Shown here piece after piece: positions 25,328-32,653 of a stretch of DNA of 48,738 bases. Position numbers and translations under genes: made by a program. The DNA is taken from contig JAPMTS010000040.1 of NCBI GenBank assembly GCA_026552955.1, positions 1 to 48,738 on the forward strand, given 5' to 3'. How positions within the stretch are numbered: position 1 is the stretch's first letter; each line of letters opens with the position of its first letter. The stretch comes from Candidatus Methanoperedens sp. Lineage in GTDB: Archaea; Halobacteriota; Methanosarcinia; Methanosarcinales; Methanoperedenaceae. The notes under the pieces are model-generated. The model worked only from the letters and a program-made list of their open reading frames with translations, was not told the origin of the DNA and searched no databases.

Positions 25328-26117
25328 GACACTGGTTGAGATCGGTGTTGAGATCCGGGAGGTCATAAGTTCATTCATCGGGAAAAACGAGGATTATGGC
25401 GAAATGATAGTCCAGCGCCCAAAGGACATAACGCGCAAAATGGATATGGCCGCTGAAACTGCGCTTGATACTGCCCTTTTAAAAAGGGGTCTTTCGGCAA
25501 GGATAATTTCTGAGGAGCTTGGAGATCGCACCATAGGCAAGGAACCTGATTTCATGCTTGTGGTTGACCCTATTGACGGTTCCACAAACGCCACCTGCGG
25601 AATACCATTTTTCTGCACATCCCTGGCTTATACCGATAAAACCGAGATTGCCACCTTTGAGGATATCAGCATGGCAGTTATATGTGATATACAGGGGAAT
25701 ACATATTATGCGCAGAAAGGAAAAGGCGCATATTTGAACGGAAAAGAGATATCGGGGAAAAAACGCGGCACCCGGCCTAAACCGGTAGTATCTGTTTATT
25801 CTTATGGTGTTCCTCATGTACCTGCGGGTTTGATAGAACTTGAAAGATCAATCATAGTCAGGGCGCTTGGAAGTATCGCGCTTGATATGTGTTTTGTCGC
25901 TGACGGAACACTTGATGGGATTATTGATACCAGGGGACTTGTGAGCGGTTATGATATCATGGCATCGGCTTTGATCCTGAAGGAATCAGGAGGAACCCTT
26001 ACAGACCTTGAAGGTAATAATCTGACAGATAATGTCCAGGTTACAGGTTTATCCATTGCCGGGACAAGAAAAAGCGAACTTCATGATAAGATCATAAGAA
26101 TGCTGAAGGTCAAATGA
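25317..26117 (+). CDS. Inositol monophosphatase-family phosphatase (FBPase/IMPase/PAP phosphatase fold)
   Basis: 266 residues from ATG 25317, which overlaps the kinase gene by 11 bases; an upstream frame extension to 25284 is unlikely to be used. The metal site is complete: ISEELGDR, VVDPIDGSTNATCGIPFF, and the late GYDIMASALILKESGG. Archaeal members often hydrolyse both fructose-1,6-bisphosphate and inositol phosphate, while close relatives hydrolyse PAP. The specific substrate is not readable. A 4-base overlap couples it to the next gene. Confidence 0.85.
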   Translation: MKIETLVEIGVEIREVISSFIGKNEDYGEMIVQRPKDITRKMDMAAETALDTALLKRGLSARIISEELGDRTIGKEPDFMLVVDPIDGSTNATCGIPFFCTSLAYTDKTEIATFEDISMAVICDIQGNTYYAQKGKGAYLNGKEISGKKRGTRPKPVVSVYSYGVPHVPAGLIELERSIIVRALGSIALDMCFVADGTLDGIIDTRGLVSGYDIMASALILKESGGTLTDLEGNNLTDNVQVTGLSIAGTRKSELHDKIIRMLKVK

Positions 26118-26515
26118 TAAAGCTCAAAGCGCATATTGTTTCACGGGGGAAAGCGCAAGGTTATGCACTTGTCAGCTCTTCGCCCATCTCATTCCTTGGA
26201 AGCATAGATGTAAAGACCGGAATGGTGGTTGAAAAGGGTCATGAGCTTGAAGGCATCAGCATCAAAGGAAAAGTGCTTGTATTTCCCGGAGGGAAAGGCT
26301 CAACCGTAGGTTCTTATGCAATTTATCAGCTCAAAAAGAATGGCGCTGCCCCCTCGGCTATGATAAATATACATACAGAACCGATCGTGGCCGTGGGTGC
26401 TATAATCTCGGATATCCCGCTTGTTGACAATGTTGAACTAAATCCTGTTGATGTAATAAAAAATGGCGATAAGGTTTTAGTAGATGCGATATTAGGAAGT
26501 GTTGAAATTTTATGA
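26114..26515 (+). CDS. Phosphomevalonate dehydratase small subunit (AcnX/DUF126)
   Basis: 133 residues of the DUF126 swivelling domain. VFPGGKGSTVGSYAIYQLKKNG, with GGKGS-x6-Y, is the core signature. With the DUF521/AcnX large subunit it forms the aconitase-like mevalonate 5-phosphate dehydratase of the archaeal mevalonate pathway, which supplies isoprenoid precursors for membrane lipids. The large subunit is not in this window, so the subunits are encoded apart or the partner lies outside it. The gene overlaps its neighbours by 4 bases on each side. Confidence 0.88.
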   Translation: MIKLKAHIVSRGKAQGYALVSSSPISFLGSIDVKTGMVVEKGHELEGISIKGKVLVFPGGKGSTVGSYAIYQLKKNGAAPSAMINIHTEPIVAVGAIISDIPLVDNVELNPVDVIKNGDKVLVDAILGSVEIL

Positions 26516-26733
26516 CTGAAGAAGATAAAGGTTATTCTGAAATAAAGATGAGTGCAGGCTGGTTCATGACTATCTCGATGCAGAAAAGCGACAAGTTCGA
26601 GGAAGAAAAAGAATATGTGGAGATAGCCAAGGAAAGAAGCGGCCAGAAGCGCGGAAGGTTCAATATCAATCCCAAATATGTGCGCGCACTGGGCGAGGCG
26701 CTTGTAAAGTTTGCGGATGAGAACAAACTTTGA
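26512..26733 (+). CDS. Small conserved-looking protein at the operon end
   Basis: 73 residues: a charged N-terminal half and a C-terminal stretch QKRGRFNINPKYVRALGEALVKFADENKL that looks like a compact helical or RNA-binding region. Overlap of 4 bases with the DUF126 gene argues for a real co-translated gene. The family is not recognised. A T-rich terminator follows immediately. Confidence 0.65.
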   Translation: MTEEDKGYSEIKMSAGWFMTISMQKSDKFEEEKEYVEIAKERSGQKRGRFNINPKYVRALGEALVKFADENKL

Positions 26734-26740
26734 GAAATAA

Positions 26741-26763
26741 TTTTTTTGTCATTATTTTTTTTT
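26741..26763 (+). terminator. T-rich transcription end after the ahcY operon
   Basis: Two long T runs (TTTTTTTGTC then ATTATTTTTT) follow the last stop codon by a few bases. Oligo-T tracts on the coding strand are the standard archaeal termination signal. Confidence 0.5.
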
Positions 26764-26823
26764 GACAGGATCGACAGGATTTCCCGCACAAAATGTATCC
26801 TGTCGATCCTGTAAATCCTGTCA
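26763..26823. repeat. Palindromic repeat with GACAGGATCGACAGGAT units
   Basis: TGACAGGATCGACAGGAT at the left is mirrored by ATCCTGTCGATCCTGTAAATCCTGTCA at the right. A related copy lies at 31811-31862. It is a dispersed intergenic repeat and could form a strong hairpin after the operon. Confidence 0.7.
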
Positions 26824-27015
26824 AAGGTCATGATTTGTTGTACACCACCAGTCAAGTTTGCTTTTATTCACCAACACTAATAGTAACGGTCACGAGCAAG
26901 GCAGAACGATTCTATTTCTTCTATTATCTCTTCCCGTAGATAAAGAAATATTGACAATTGAGATCTTTTTGAAAAACGTACATTTTTATAACTGTACAAA
27001 GTATTAGGTTAAAAC

Positions 27016-28242
27016 GTGATAGAAAAAACCATTGCAGGATTGAAAGTTGGGGACGATCAGCCTGTAAGGATAATGGGAGTAATAAATCTCAGCAAAGAAT
27101 CTTTTTACAAAAATTCGGTGGTTTCACCGGAAAATGTGCGCGATACTGCCATCAAGATGATAAATGAAGGCGCTGATCTTATCGACATCGGCGCTCGTTC
27201 AACCTGGCCCCTTGCGGGTAAAATATCAAAAGATGAAGAACGCTCCCGCCTGATCCCTGCCATAAGAGCGCTTGCGGGCATTCCTGTTCCCATATCCGTG
27301 GATACGATGTTTTCTGACATAGCAGGTGAAGCGCTTACAGCTGGCGCTCATATCATAAATGATGTGAGCGGATTTACCGCTGATGAAAAAATGATTGATA
27401 TGGCGGCAAAATACGCCTGTCCTGTAATATTGATGGCCAGCAATAATAGTCCTGGTGACCCTGTGGGAATGGATGCCGTAATGGAATCCCTGGGAAGAAT
27501 AATTGAACGCGCCCAGGATAATGGGATTTCACCGGATTCCATTATAATTGATCCTGCTATTGGAAAATGGACTCCGGAGAAACTTCCCATTTATGATTAT
27601 GAGACTATTGATACTATCGCAAGACTTCGTATCTTCAAGAAACCCATACTTGCAGCAATATCCCGAAAATCCTTCATTGGCAATACTTTGAACAAACCCC
27701 CAACTGAAAGGCTTTATGGAAGCATTGCCGCAACAGCTATCGCAGTAAGAAATGGGGCACATATAATAAGGACTCATGATGTTGCCTCAACCCTGGATGC
27801 CGTAAGGGTGGCCGAAGCAGCAAGAGCAAGGAGTCCTGCGGTCAGGTCAGGAACAATTGAAGCTGAATTACTTGATATTAAAAATATTGAGGATTGCCGC
27901 AAAGCAATGCACCTGATCGGGGTTACATCAAAGGGAAGCCAGATAATGAAGAAAAAGACCCTGGTATTTAACATCCTGATCAATAATATAAGCACCACCG
28001 AAGCATTGATAATCAAACAGGAGATGCTGGCAAGAGGAGGAGACGCAGCCCTTCCGCGTGATGCGGTATCACATGAATCCCAGAAAGTGAGTCTCATTAT
28101 TTCCGGAACACAGCTCCAGGTTGAACGCCTCATAAATAAAATACGCCAGCAGGTAAGAGAGCTTCCTGCAATTGCAGATATGCTGACCGAATTGATGAAT
28201 AAGAATAACGATACTGTTTTTAGATATTCAAGATCAAAATGA
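27016..28242 (+). CDS. folP: Dihydropteroate synthase (archaeal, with C-terminal extension)
   Basis: 408 residues from a GTG start. The TIM-barrel DHPS domain (1-275) shows IMGVINLSKESFY, INEGADLIDIGARST with the usual DIG-x-ST motif, HIINDVSGF, and SRKSFIG. It joins a pterin to an aminobenzoate-type ring on the way to folate or methanopterin. About 130 extra residues follow (KKKTLVFNILINNISTTEALIIKQEMLARGGDAALPRD); they resemble the accessory domain of long DHPS forms. It is the first gene of a five-gene operon and overlaps metV by 4 bases. Confidence 0.9.
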   Translation: MIEKTIAGLKVGDDQPVRIMGVINLSKESFYKNSVVSPENVRDTAIKMINEGADLIDIGARSTWPLAGKISKDEERSRLIPAIRALAGIPVPISVDTMFSDIAGEALTAGAHIINDVSGFTADEKMIDMAAKYACPVILMASNNSPGDPVGMDAVMESLGRIIERAQDNGISPDSIIIDPAIGKWTPEKLPIYDYETIDTIARLRIFKKPILAAISRKSFIGNTLNKPPTERLYGSIAATAIAVRNGAHIIRTHDVASTLDAVRVAEAARARSPAVRSGTIEAELLDIKNIEDCRKAMHLIGVTSKGSQIMKKKTLVFNILINNISTTEALIIKQEMLARGGDAALPRDAVSHESQKVSLIISGTQLQVERLINKIRQQVRELPAIADMLTELMNKNNDTVFRYSRSK

Positions 28243-28862
28243 TAATTTCAAGACAAAAAGAATTTCATGATATACTGCAGTTGCTTGCTGAAAAAAATAT
28301 TTTCATAATCGGCTGCGGCAAATGCGCCAAAAAACAGCATGTTGGGGGAGAACCTGAAGTAAAGGATATGAAAAAACGACTGGAAGCGGCAGGAAGAAAT
28401 ATTACAGGATGGACTGTCTTGAATTCTGCATGCAGCATTAGCTCATGGAAGGAAGTATTGTCTGTGAACCCGGAAATTGAAAGATCGGATGCAATTCTGG
28501 TAATGTCATGCGGGGGAGGCGTTTCTGTGATTTCAGGGTTTGCAGGTATACAGGTTTATCCAGCTCTTGATACTGAATCTCTGGGAGGGGTAGTCTGCAA
28601 CGAAGTGGTGACAGAACAATGCGGTATGTGCGGGGATTGCACAATATGGTTATATGGGGGTATATGCCCCGTTATACAGTGTGCAAAGGGCTTATTGAAT
28701 GGGCCATGCGGAGGCGCATTAGAAGGAAAATGTGAGGTCGATGAACGCTTATGCGCCTGGGATAAGATAGTTGAACGGTTAAAGGAGCTCAAGAAACTTG
28801 AAAATCTTGACAAGATCAATGAGCCAAAAGACCACATGAAAAAAGGAAGGGTGAAAACTTGA
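28239..28862 (+). CDS. metV: MetV-like methylenetetrahydrofolate reductase C-terminal domain protein
   Basis: 207 residues with many cysteines. Family segments: IIGCGKCAKK near residue 25; VMSCGGGVSVI; then EQCGMCGDC followed by GGICPVIQCAKGLLNGPCGGALEGKCEV and the CAWDKIVERL tail. MetV partners MetF in several bacteria and supplies zinc/Fe-S centres for electron transfer to the flavin. Overlaps of 4 bases join it to folP and metF. Presence of both subunits supports a MetVF-type methylene-H4folate reductase. MetF alone would be expected for the simple NADH enzyme. Confidence 0.9.
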   Translation: MIISRQKEFHDILQLLAEKNIFIIGCGKCAKKQHVGGEPEVKDMKKRLEAAGRNITGWTVLNSACSISSWKEVLSVNPEIERSDAILVMSCGGGVSVISGFAGIQVYPALDTESLGGVVCNEVVTEQCGMCGDCTIWLYGGICPVIQCAKGLLNGPCGGALEGKCEVDERLCAWDKIVERLKELKKLENLDKINEPKDHMKKGRVKT

Positions 28863-29728
28863 ATTTCATTTCAAAATTACGCTCCGGAAAATTCATGATC
28901 ACAGCAGAGATCAGCCCTCCAAAAGGTACTGATACATCGCTCATGTTAAGGGACTGCGCCTTATTGGAAGACATCGTCGATGCTATAAATGTAACTGATA
29001 ACCAGAGGGCTGTTATGAGACTGAGTCCTCTTGCAGCATGCAGTATTTTGCAGGCAAAAGGCCTGGAAACAATTATGCATATCACATGCAGGGACAAAAA
29101 CAGGCTTGCTCTCCAGTCTGACCTTATCGGAGCATACTCCCTGGGAATAAGGAATGTCCTTGTAATGACAGGAGACCACACTTCCAAAGGCGATCATGAA
29201 GGAGCAAAGCCGGTTTATGATCTTGATTCCGTCCAGCTTCTCGGAATGATACGGAAACTTGATCAGGGATTTGACCTTTGCGGAAATGAATTAAAGGGAA
29301 GGACAGAATTTTGTTCGGGTGCTGTGACTAACACAATATTAAATGAGGCGGGGCTTATTAAGTTCAGGAAAAAAATAAAGATGGGAGCTATTTTTTTTCA
29401 GACGCAGGCAGTATTTGATGTAAGAGATTTTGCAGAATTTATGGAAAAAACGAGTGAAATAAGATCAAGAAAAGTAAAGATAATTGCCGGGATAATACCT
29501 TTGAGATCACAGAGCAGCGCGCATTTTCTTAACAGTGTGCCCGGTATAAGGGTTCCGGATGATATGATAAGAAAGATGACAGATGCAAAAGACCCGAAAG
29601 CCCAAGGCATGAAAATTGCCGCCGGCATAATAAGGGAGTTGCGGACAATGTGTGATGGCGTCCATATCATGCCAATCGGAAATCACGAAAATACCAGAGC
29701 ATTGCTGGAAATGGCAGGCCTTTTATGA
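28859..29728 (+). CDS. metF: Methylenetetrahydrofolate reductase
   Basis: 289 residues of the MTHFR TIM barrel: an ITAEISPPKGTD start, then AINVTDNQRAVMRLSPL, HITCRDKNRLALQSDLIGAYSLG, VLVMTGDHTSKGDH and GAVTNTI, with FFQTQAVFDV later. It reduces methylene-tetrahydrofolate to methyl-H4folate. Methanosarcinales may have this besides the F420-dependent Mer of the methanopterin route. Overlap of 4 bases on either side places it in a complex or coordinated pathway with MetV. Confidence 0.92.
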   Translation: MNFISKLRSGKFMITAEISPPKGTDTSLMLRDCALLEDIVDAINVTDNQRAVMRLSPLAACSILQAKGLETIMHITCRDKNRLALQSDLIGAYSLGIRNVLVMTGDHTSKGDHEGAKPVYDLDSVQLLGMIRKLDQGFDLCGNELKGRTEFCSGAVTNTILNEAGLIKFRKKIKMGAIFFQTQAVFDVRDFAEFMEKTSEIRSRKVKIIAGIIPLRSQSSAHFLNSVPGIRVPDDMIRKMTDAKDPKAQGMKIAAGIIRELRTMCDGVHIMPIGNHENTRALLEMAGLL

Positions 29729-30984
29729 AAACGCAAATTGAGCATGCAAGAGAGGGAACCATAACAAAACAGATGCAAGCTGTTGCAAAGGTTGAAAAAA
29801 TCGATACCGAGGCCCTTCTTTCCCGGATCGCAAATGGCAGCATTGTAATAATGAACCGGAAAGATGTATCTGTTGGGATAGGAAAAGGTCTCTCAACAAA
29901 AGTCAATGTCAATTTAGGCACATCCTCCCTGAAGATCGATCCCGGTGAGGAGGTAAAAAAAGCCCGTATTGCCCAGATGTATGGCGCAGACACGATAACT
30001 GATCTTTCCATGGGCGGGGACATTTCCGAAATCCGCAGGATTATCATGGAAAACACGACACTTCCCCTGACCACTGTCCCTATTTACCAATCGGCTGCCG
30101 AAAAAGGCCTTGAGAACATTGATTATGATGATATTGTCACTAACTTAAAACAGCAGGCCAAAGAGGGCATGAGTTCTTTTGTGCTTCATTGCATCGATAA
30201 AAAAACACTTGACATCCTGAAGAAGCACCAACGCGTAATGGGTGTCGTATCAAAAGGCGGGTCCATAACAAGCAGCTATATGATGCTTAATAATTGTGAA
30301 AATCCTTTCATCTCGAATTTCGAGGAGATCTTAAGTATTCTTAAAAAATATGATATCGTGCTCTCACTGGGTAATACCATGAGAAGCGGATGTATTCATG
30401 ATGAACGGGATAAAGTGCAGATAGCAGAGATAAAACAAAATGTGAGACTTGCAAAAATAGCAAATGAGGCCGGGGTACAGGCGATCATAGAAGGAATGGG
30501 GGGACATATCCGTGCGGACAGTATAACCGGGTATGTAAGGTATCATAAAAAACGATCGGAACATCCTCTTTTTGTTGCAGGGCCGCTTCCTACTGATGTT
30601 GCGGTTGGGTATGACCATATTGCAGGAAGTGTGGGCGCAAGCATAGCAAGCGGAGCAGGCGCCGATTACCTGTGTTATATCACCCCGGCCGAGCACCTTG
30701 GACTTCCGGGCCCTGAACAGGTAAGAGAGGGGCTTATTGCTTTTAAGATAGCGGCGCATATTGGTGATTCTATTAAATACGGGCCTGATGAAAGAGACAT
30801 GTTGCTTGCAAGAAAAAGGGCGAATCTTGACTGGGAAGGACAGATGGAATATGCTATTGACAGCACAAGAGCAAGGGAATTATCGCCAAAGGAAGGACCG
30901 TGCACCATGTGCGGGGACTTTTGCGCAATAAAGATAATGAAGGAATATTACCCGAACAAGAAAAACAAAACAAAAGGAAATTAA
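29725..30984 (+). CDS. ThiC-family radical SAM enzyme
   Basis: 419 residues. Family landmarks are visible through the barrel: ANGSIVIMNRKD, VNVNLGTSS, TDLSMGGDI, LPLTTVPIYQ, VSKGGSIT, ILKKYDIVLSLGNTMRSG, and CYITPAEHLGLPG. The cluster motif is C-x2-C-x4-C (CTMCGDFCAIK) near the C-terminus. ThiC rearranges aminoimidazole ribotide to the HMP pyrimidine of thiamine; the close paralogue BzaF makes 5-hydroxybenzimidazole. The location inside a folate/F420-type operon, with no other thi gene present, leaves room for a non-thiamine product. I cannot separate these by eye. Confidence 0.88.
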   Translation: MKTQIEHAREGTITKQMQAVAKVEKIDTEALLSRIANGSIVIMNRKDVSVGIGKGLSTKVNVNLGTSSLKIDPGEEVKKARIAQMYGADTITDLSMGGDISEIRRIIMENTTLPLTTVPIYQSAAEKGLENIDYDDIVTNLKQQAKEGMSSFVLHCIDKKTLDILKKHQRVMGVVSKGGSITSSYMMLNNCENPFISNFEEILSILKKYDIVLSLGNTMRSGCIHDERDKVQIAEIKQNVRLAKIANEAGVQAIIEGMGGHIRADSITGYVRYHKKRSEHPLFVAGPLPTDVAVGYDHIAGSVGASIASGAGADYLCYITPAEHLGLPGPEQVREGLIAFKIAAHIGDSIKYGPDERDMLLARKRANLDWEGQMEYAIDSTRARELSPKEGPCTMCGDFCAIKIMKEYYPNKKNKTKGN

Positions 30985-30988
30985 GAAC

Positions 30989-31747
30989 ATGCAGTTGATC
31001 GGAATAAAAACACCTCTTATAGTTCCTGGCGATGATTTAGCAATGGTGCTGTGCACCGCGATGAAAAAAGCAGGCATAAAACCGCAGGAAAATGATATTA
31101 TCGTTCTTGCAGAATCAGCAGTTGCAACAGCACAGGGCCGCATCGTTAAGTTAGAGGATGTTAAACCATCAGATAAAGCTATTGAACTCTCAACGATATA
31201 CGAGAACGACCCCAGGAAAATGGAGCTTATTTTAAGGGAATCTGAAGAGATTCTTGGGGGAATACCGGGAGTTGTCGTGACTATTACAAAGGGTGTGCTC
31301 TGTCCAAGCGCTGGAATTGATAATTCCAATGCTCCTGATGGTTATGTGGTGCTGCTTCCCGCTTCCCCGAAGGAGAGCGCAACTGAAATACGCAGCAAGC
31401 TGATGAAAGAATACAATTGCGGTATTGCTGTTATTGTTGGTGACAGCAGGACCCAGCCGCTGCGCCTTGGATGTGTGGGAATAGCCCTTGGTTGCGCCGG
31501 TATTGAACCTGTGGAGGATATAAGAGGACGCAAAGACCTCTTCGGAAAACCGCTTGTAATGACAAGGCGCGCCACTGCAGACAACCTTGTTTCTGCGGCG
31601 CAGATAATCATGGGTGAAGCTGATGAAAGTACCCCTGCGGTGCTTATCAGGGGTGCTCCGGCCGTATTCATAGAGGGGAGCATGGACATCCCACAAATTC
31701 CGAGGGAAGAATGTCTTTATTTTGCGTGTTTTGATATTAAAAATTAA
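30989..31747 (+). CDS. cofE: Coenzyme F420-0:L-glutamate ligase-like protein
   Basis: 252 residues of the CofE family. Landmarks: an IGIKTPLIVPGDDL start, IIVLAESAVATAQGR, VTITKGVLCPSAGIDNSNAPDGYVV, and VIVGDSRTQPLRLGCVGIALGCAGI. CofE adds gamma-linked glutamates to the F420 precursor. It begins 4 bases after the ThiC-family gene, so it is the last gene of the folP-metVF operon. Given that company, glutamylation of a pterin or folate rather than F420 should be considered (inference). Metal and nucleotide residues look intact. Confidence 0.88.
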   Translation: MQLIGIKTPLIVPGDDLAMVLCTAMKKAGIKPQENDIIVLAESAVATAQGRIVKLEDVKPSDKAIELSTIYENDPRKMELILRESEEILGGIPGVVVTITKGVLCPSAGIDNSNAPDGYVVLLPASPKESATEIRSKLMKEYNCGIAVIVGDSRTQPLRLGCVGIALGCAGIEPVEDIRGRKDLFGKPLVMTRRATADNLVSAAQIIMGEADESTPAVLIRGAPAVFIEGSMDIPQIPREECLYFACFDIKN

Positions 31748-31810
31748 CAAAGAATTGGTACGAACTGATATGAACTCCACACAAATTAATTTATGGAATT
31801 TCTTAATTTT

Positions 31811-31862
31811 AGACAGGATTTACAGGATGAACAGGATTGAATCAAAATTTTATCCTGTAAAA
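31811..31862. repeat. Repeat with GACAGGATTTACAGGAT units
   Basis: AGACAGGATTTACAGGATGAACAGGATT is followed by ATCCTGTAAAA, a partial palindrome. It is related to the copy at 26763-26823. This copy ends the folP operon's downstream gap. Confidence 0.65.
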
Positions 31863-31879
31863 CAACCAAGGATATAAAG

Positions 31880-31919
31880 TTAAATCCCGCCACAGGCGGC
31901 GCATCGGTTGGGGTATGAC
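31880..31919 (-). repeat. Dispersed repeat copy 2 (ACCCCAAC-GATGCGCCGC type)
   Basis: Reverse-strand relative of 8534-8569, about 29 of 35 bases identical. It abuts the convergent end of the membrane wHTH gene. Confidence 0.65.
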
Positions 31920-31923
31920 AAGC

Positions 31924-32445
31924 TCATTTTAGAAATACCCTGTTTCCCATCCCATCTCTCTGGCGAATTATCAATCCCTTTCGTTGCGCCTTATCAAGAA
32001 GCCTGCTTACCTTTGGCTCTGAAAAACCTGTCTTTGTAATGAGTTCTCTCTGTAAGATCCCATCGTTATCCAATACATTCTGGAATAATACTTTCTCATC
32101 TCCTTCTAGAAGAGCAGCTGCCAATGCGCTTTTACTTTCCTGGAATACAGGGATTTCTCTTTTCGATTCTGGTATTTCTTCATCTTTTAATTCAGGTATT
32201 TCCTTTGAGTTCAGGATTATATAAAGGAAAGACATACCGCCAAGCCAGGCTGTTATTATGAAAAATAGAACTTCATTTATCGAAAATAAAGAAGCGCTCT
32301 CTATCGGCACGGCTTTACCGTCCGCTAAAATAAGCTGGACGGGACCTGTGGCCAGCAGCCTATCGATTATTAGAAGTACGGAAATAATTAATATAATAGC
32401 CGATATTAAAATACTATTCTTGCCGATAGTAAATTTTGGTGTCAT
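31924..32445 (-). CDS. Membrane-tethered winged-helix regulator
   Basis: 173 residues. Two transmembrane helices (about 10-32 and 55-80) flank a short outside loop rich in uncharged residues. A charged linker with repeated (I)PE segments follows, then a winged-helix domain (about 108-173) with GILQRELITKTGFSEPKVSRLLDKAQRKGLI. The DNA-binding domain would face the cytoplasm, so the protein may link a membrane or outside signal to transcription. The divergent gene 208 bases away encodes a FAD oxidoreductase, a possible target. Close relatives in haloarchaea and methanogens are mostly uncharacterised. Confidence 0.8.
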   Translation of the reverse strand: MTPKFTIGKNSILISAIILIISVLLIIDRLLATGPVQLILADGKAVPIESASLFSINEVLFFIITAWLGGMSFLYIILNSKEIPELKDEEIPESKREIPVFQESKSALAAALLEGDEKVLFQNVLDNDGILQRELITKTGFSEPKVSRLLDKAQRKGLIIRQRDGMGNRVFLK

Positions 32446-32622
32446 TGCAGGAATATCGTTGATTGCCTCTTATGGCGAAATATACTCGCTATTAAATATA
32501 TGAGTATGCTAGTGTATTGTTCGATTCAATATATTAATTTATCTGGAATAAGGTGCGGGAGAAACATAAATAACAAAGATGAAAAATTATTTCTTTGATA
32601 ATCAAGATTCAATAAAGGAAAC

Positions 32623-32631
32623 CTTATAAAG
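32623..32631 (+). promoter_or_regulatory. TATA box of the FAD oxidoreductase gene
   Basis: CTTATAAAG is centred 27 bases before GTG 32654, which places the transcript start at or near that codon and favours leaderless initiation at 32654 or the ATG at 32663. Confidence 0.6.
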
Positions 32632-32653
32632 ATTAGCAGCTTTTTCATAATCA

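Noticed and set aside
24773-26117. Complete sulfate-assimilation (PAPS/PAP) operon
   Set aside because: Only a divergent APS-kinase-like and a generic IMPase-family gene are present, with no ATP sulfurylase, PAPS reductase or sulfotransferase.
11679-26894. Identical 12-mer GTAACGGTCACG upstream of thrS (11679-11690) and of the folP operon (26883-26894)
   Set aside because: In a window this size many 12-base matches are expected by chance, and the flanks do not extend the match convincingly.
31747-31923. tRNA or small RNA in the gap after cofE
   Set aside because: The gap is filled by two dispersed repeats and no cloverleaf could be drawn.
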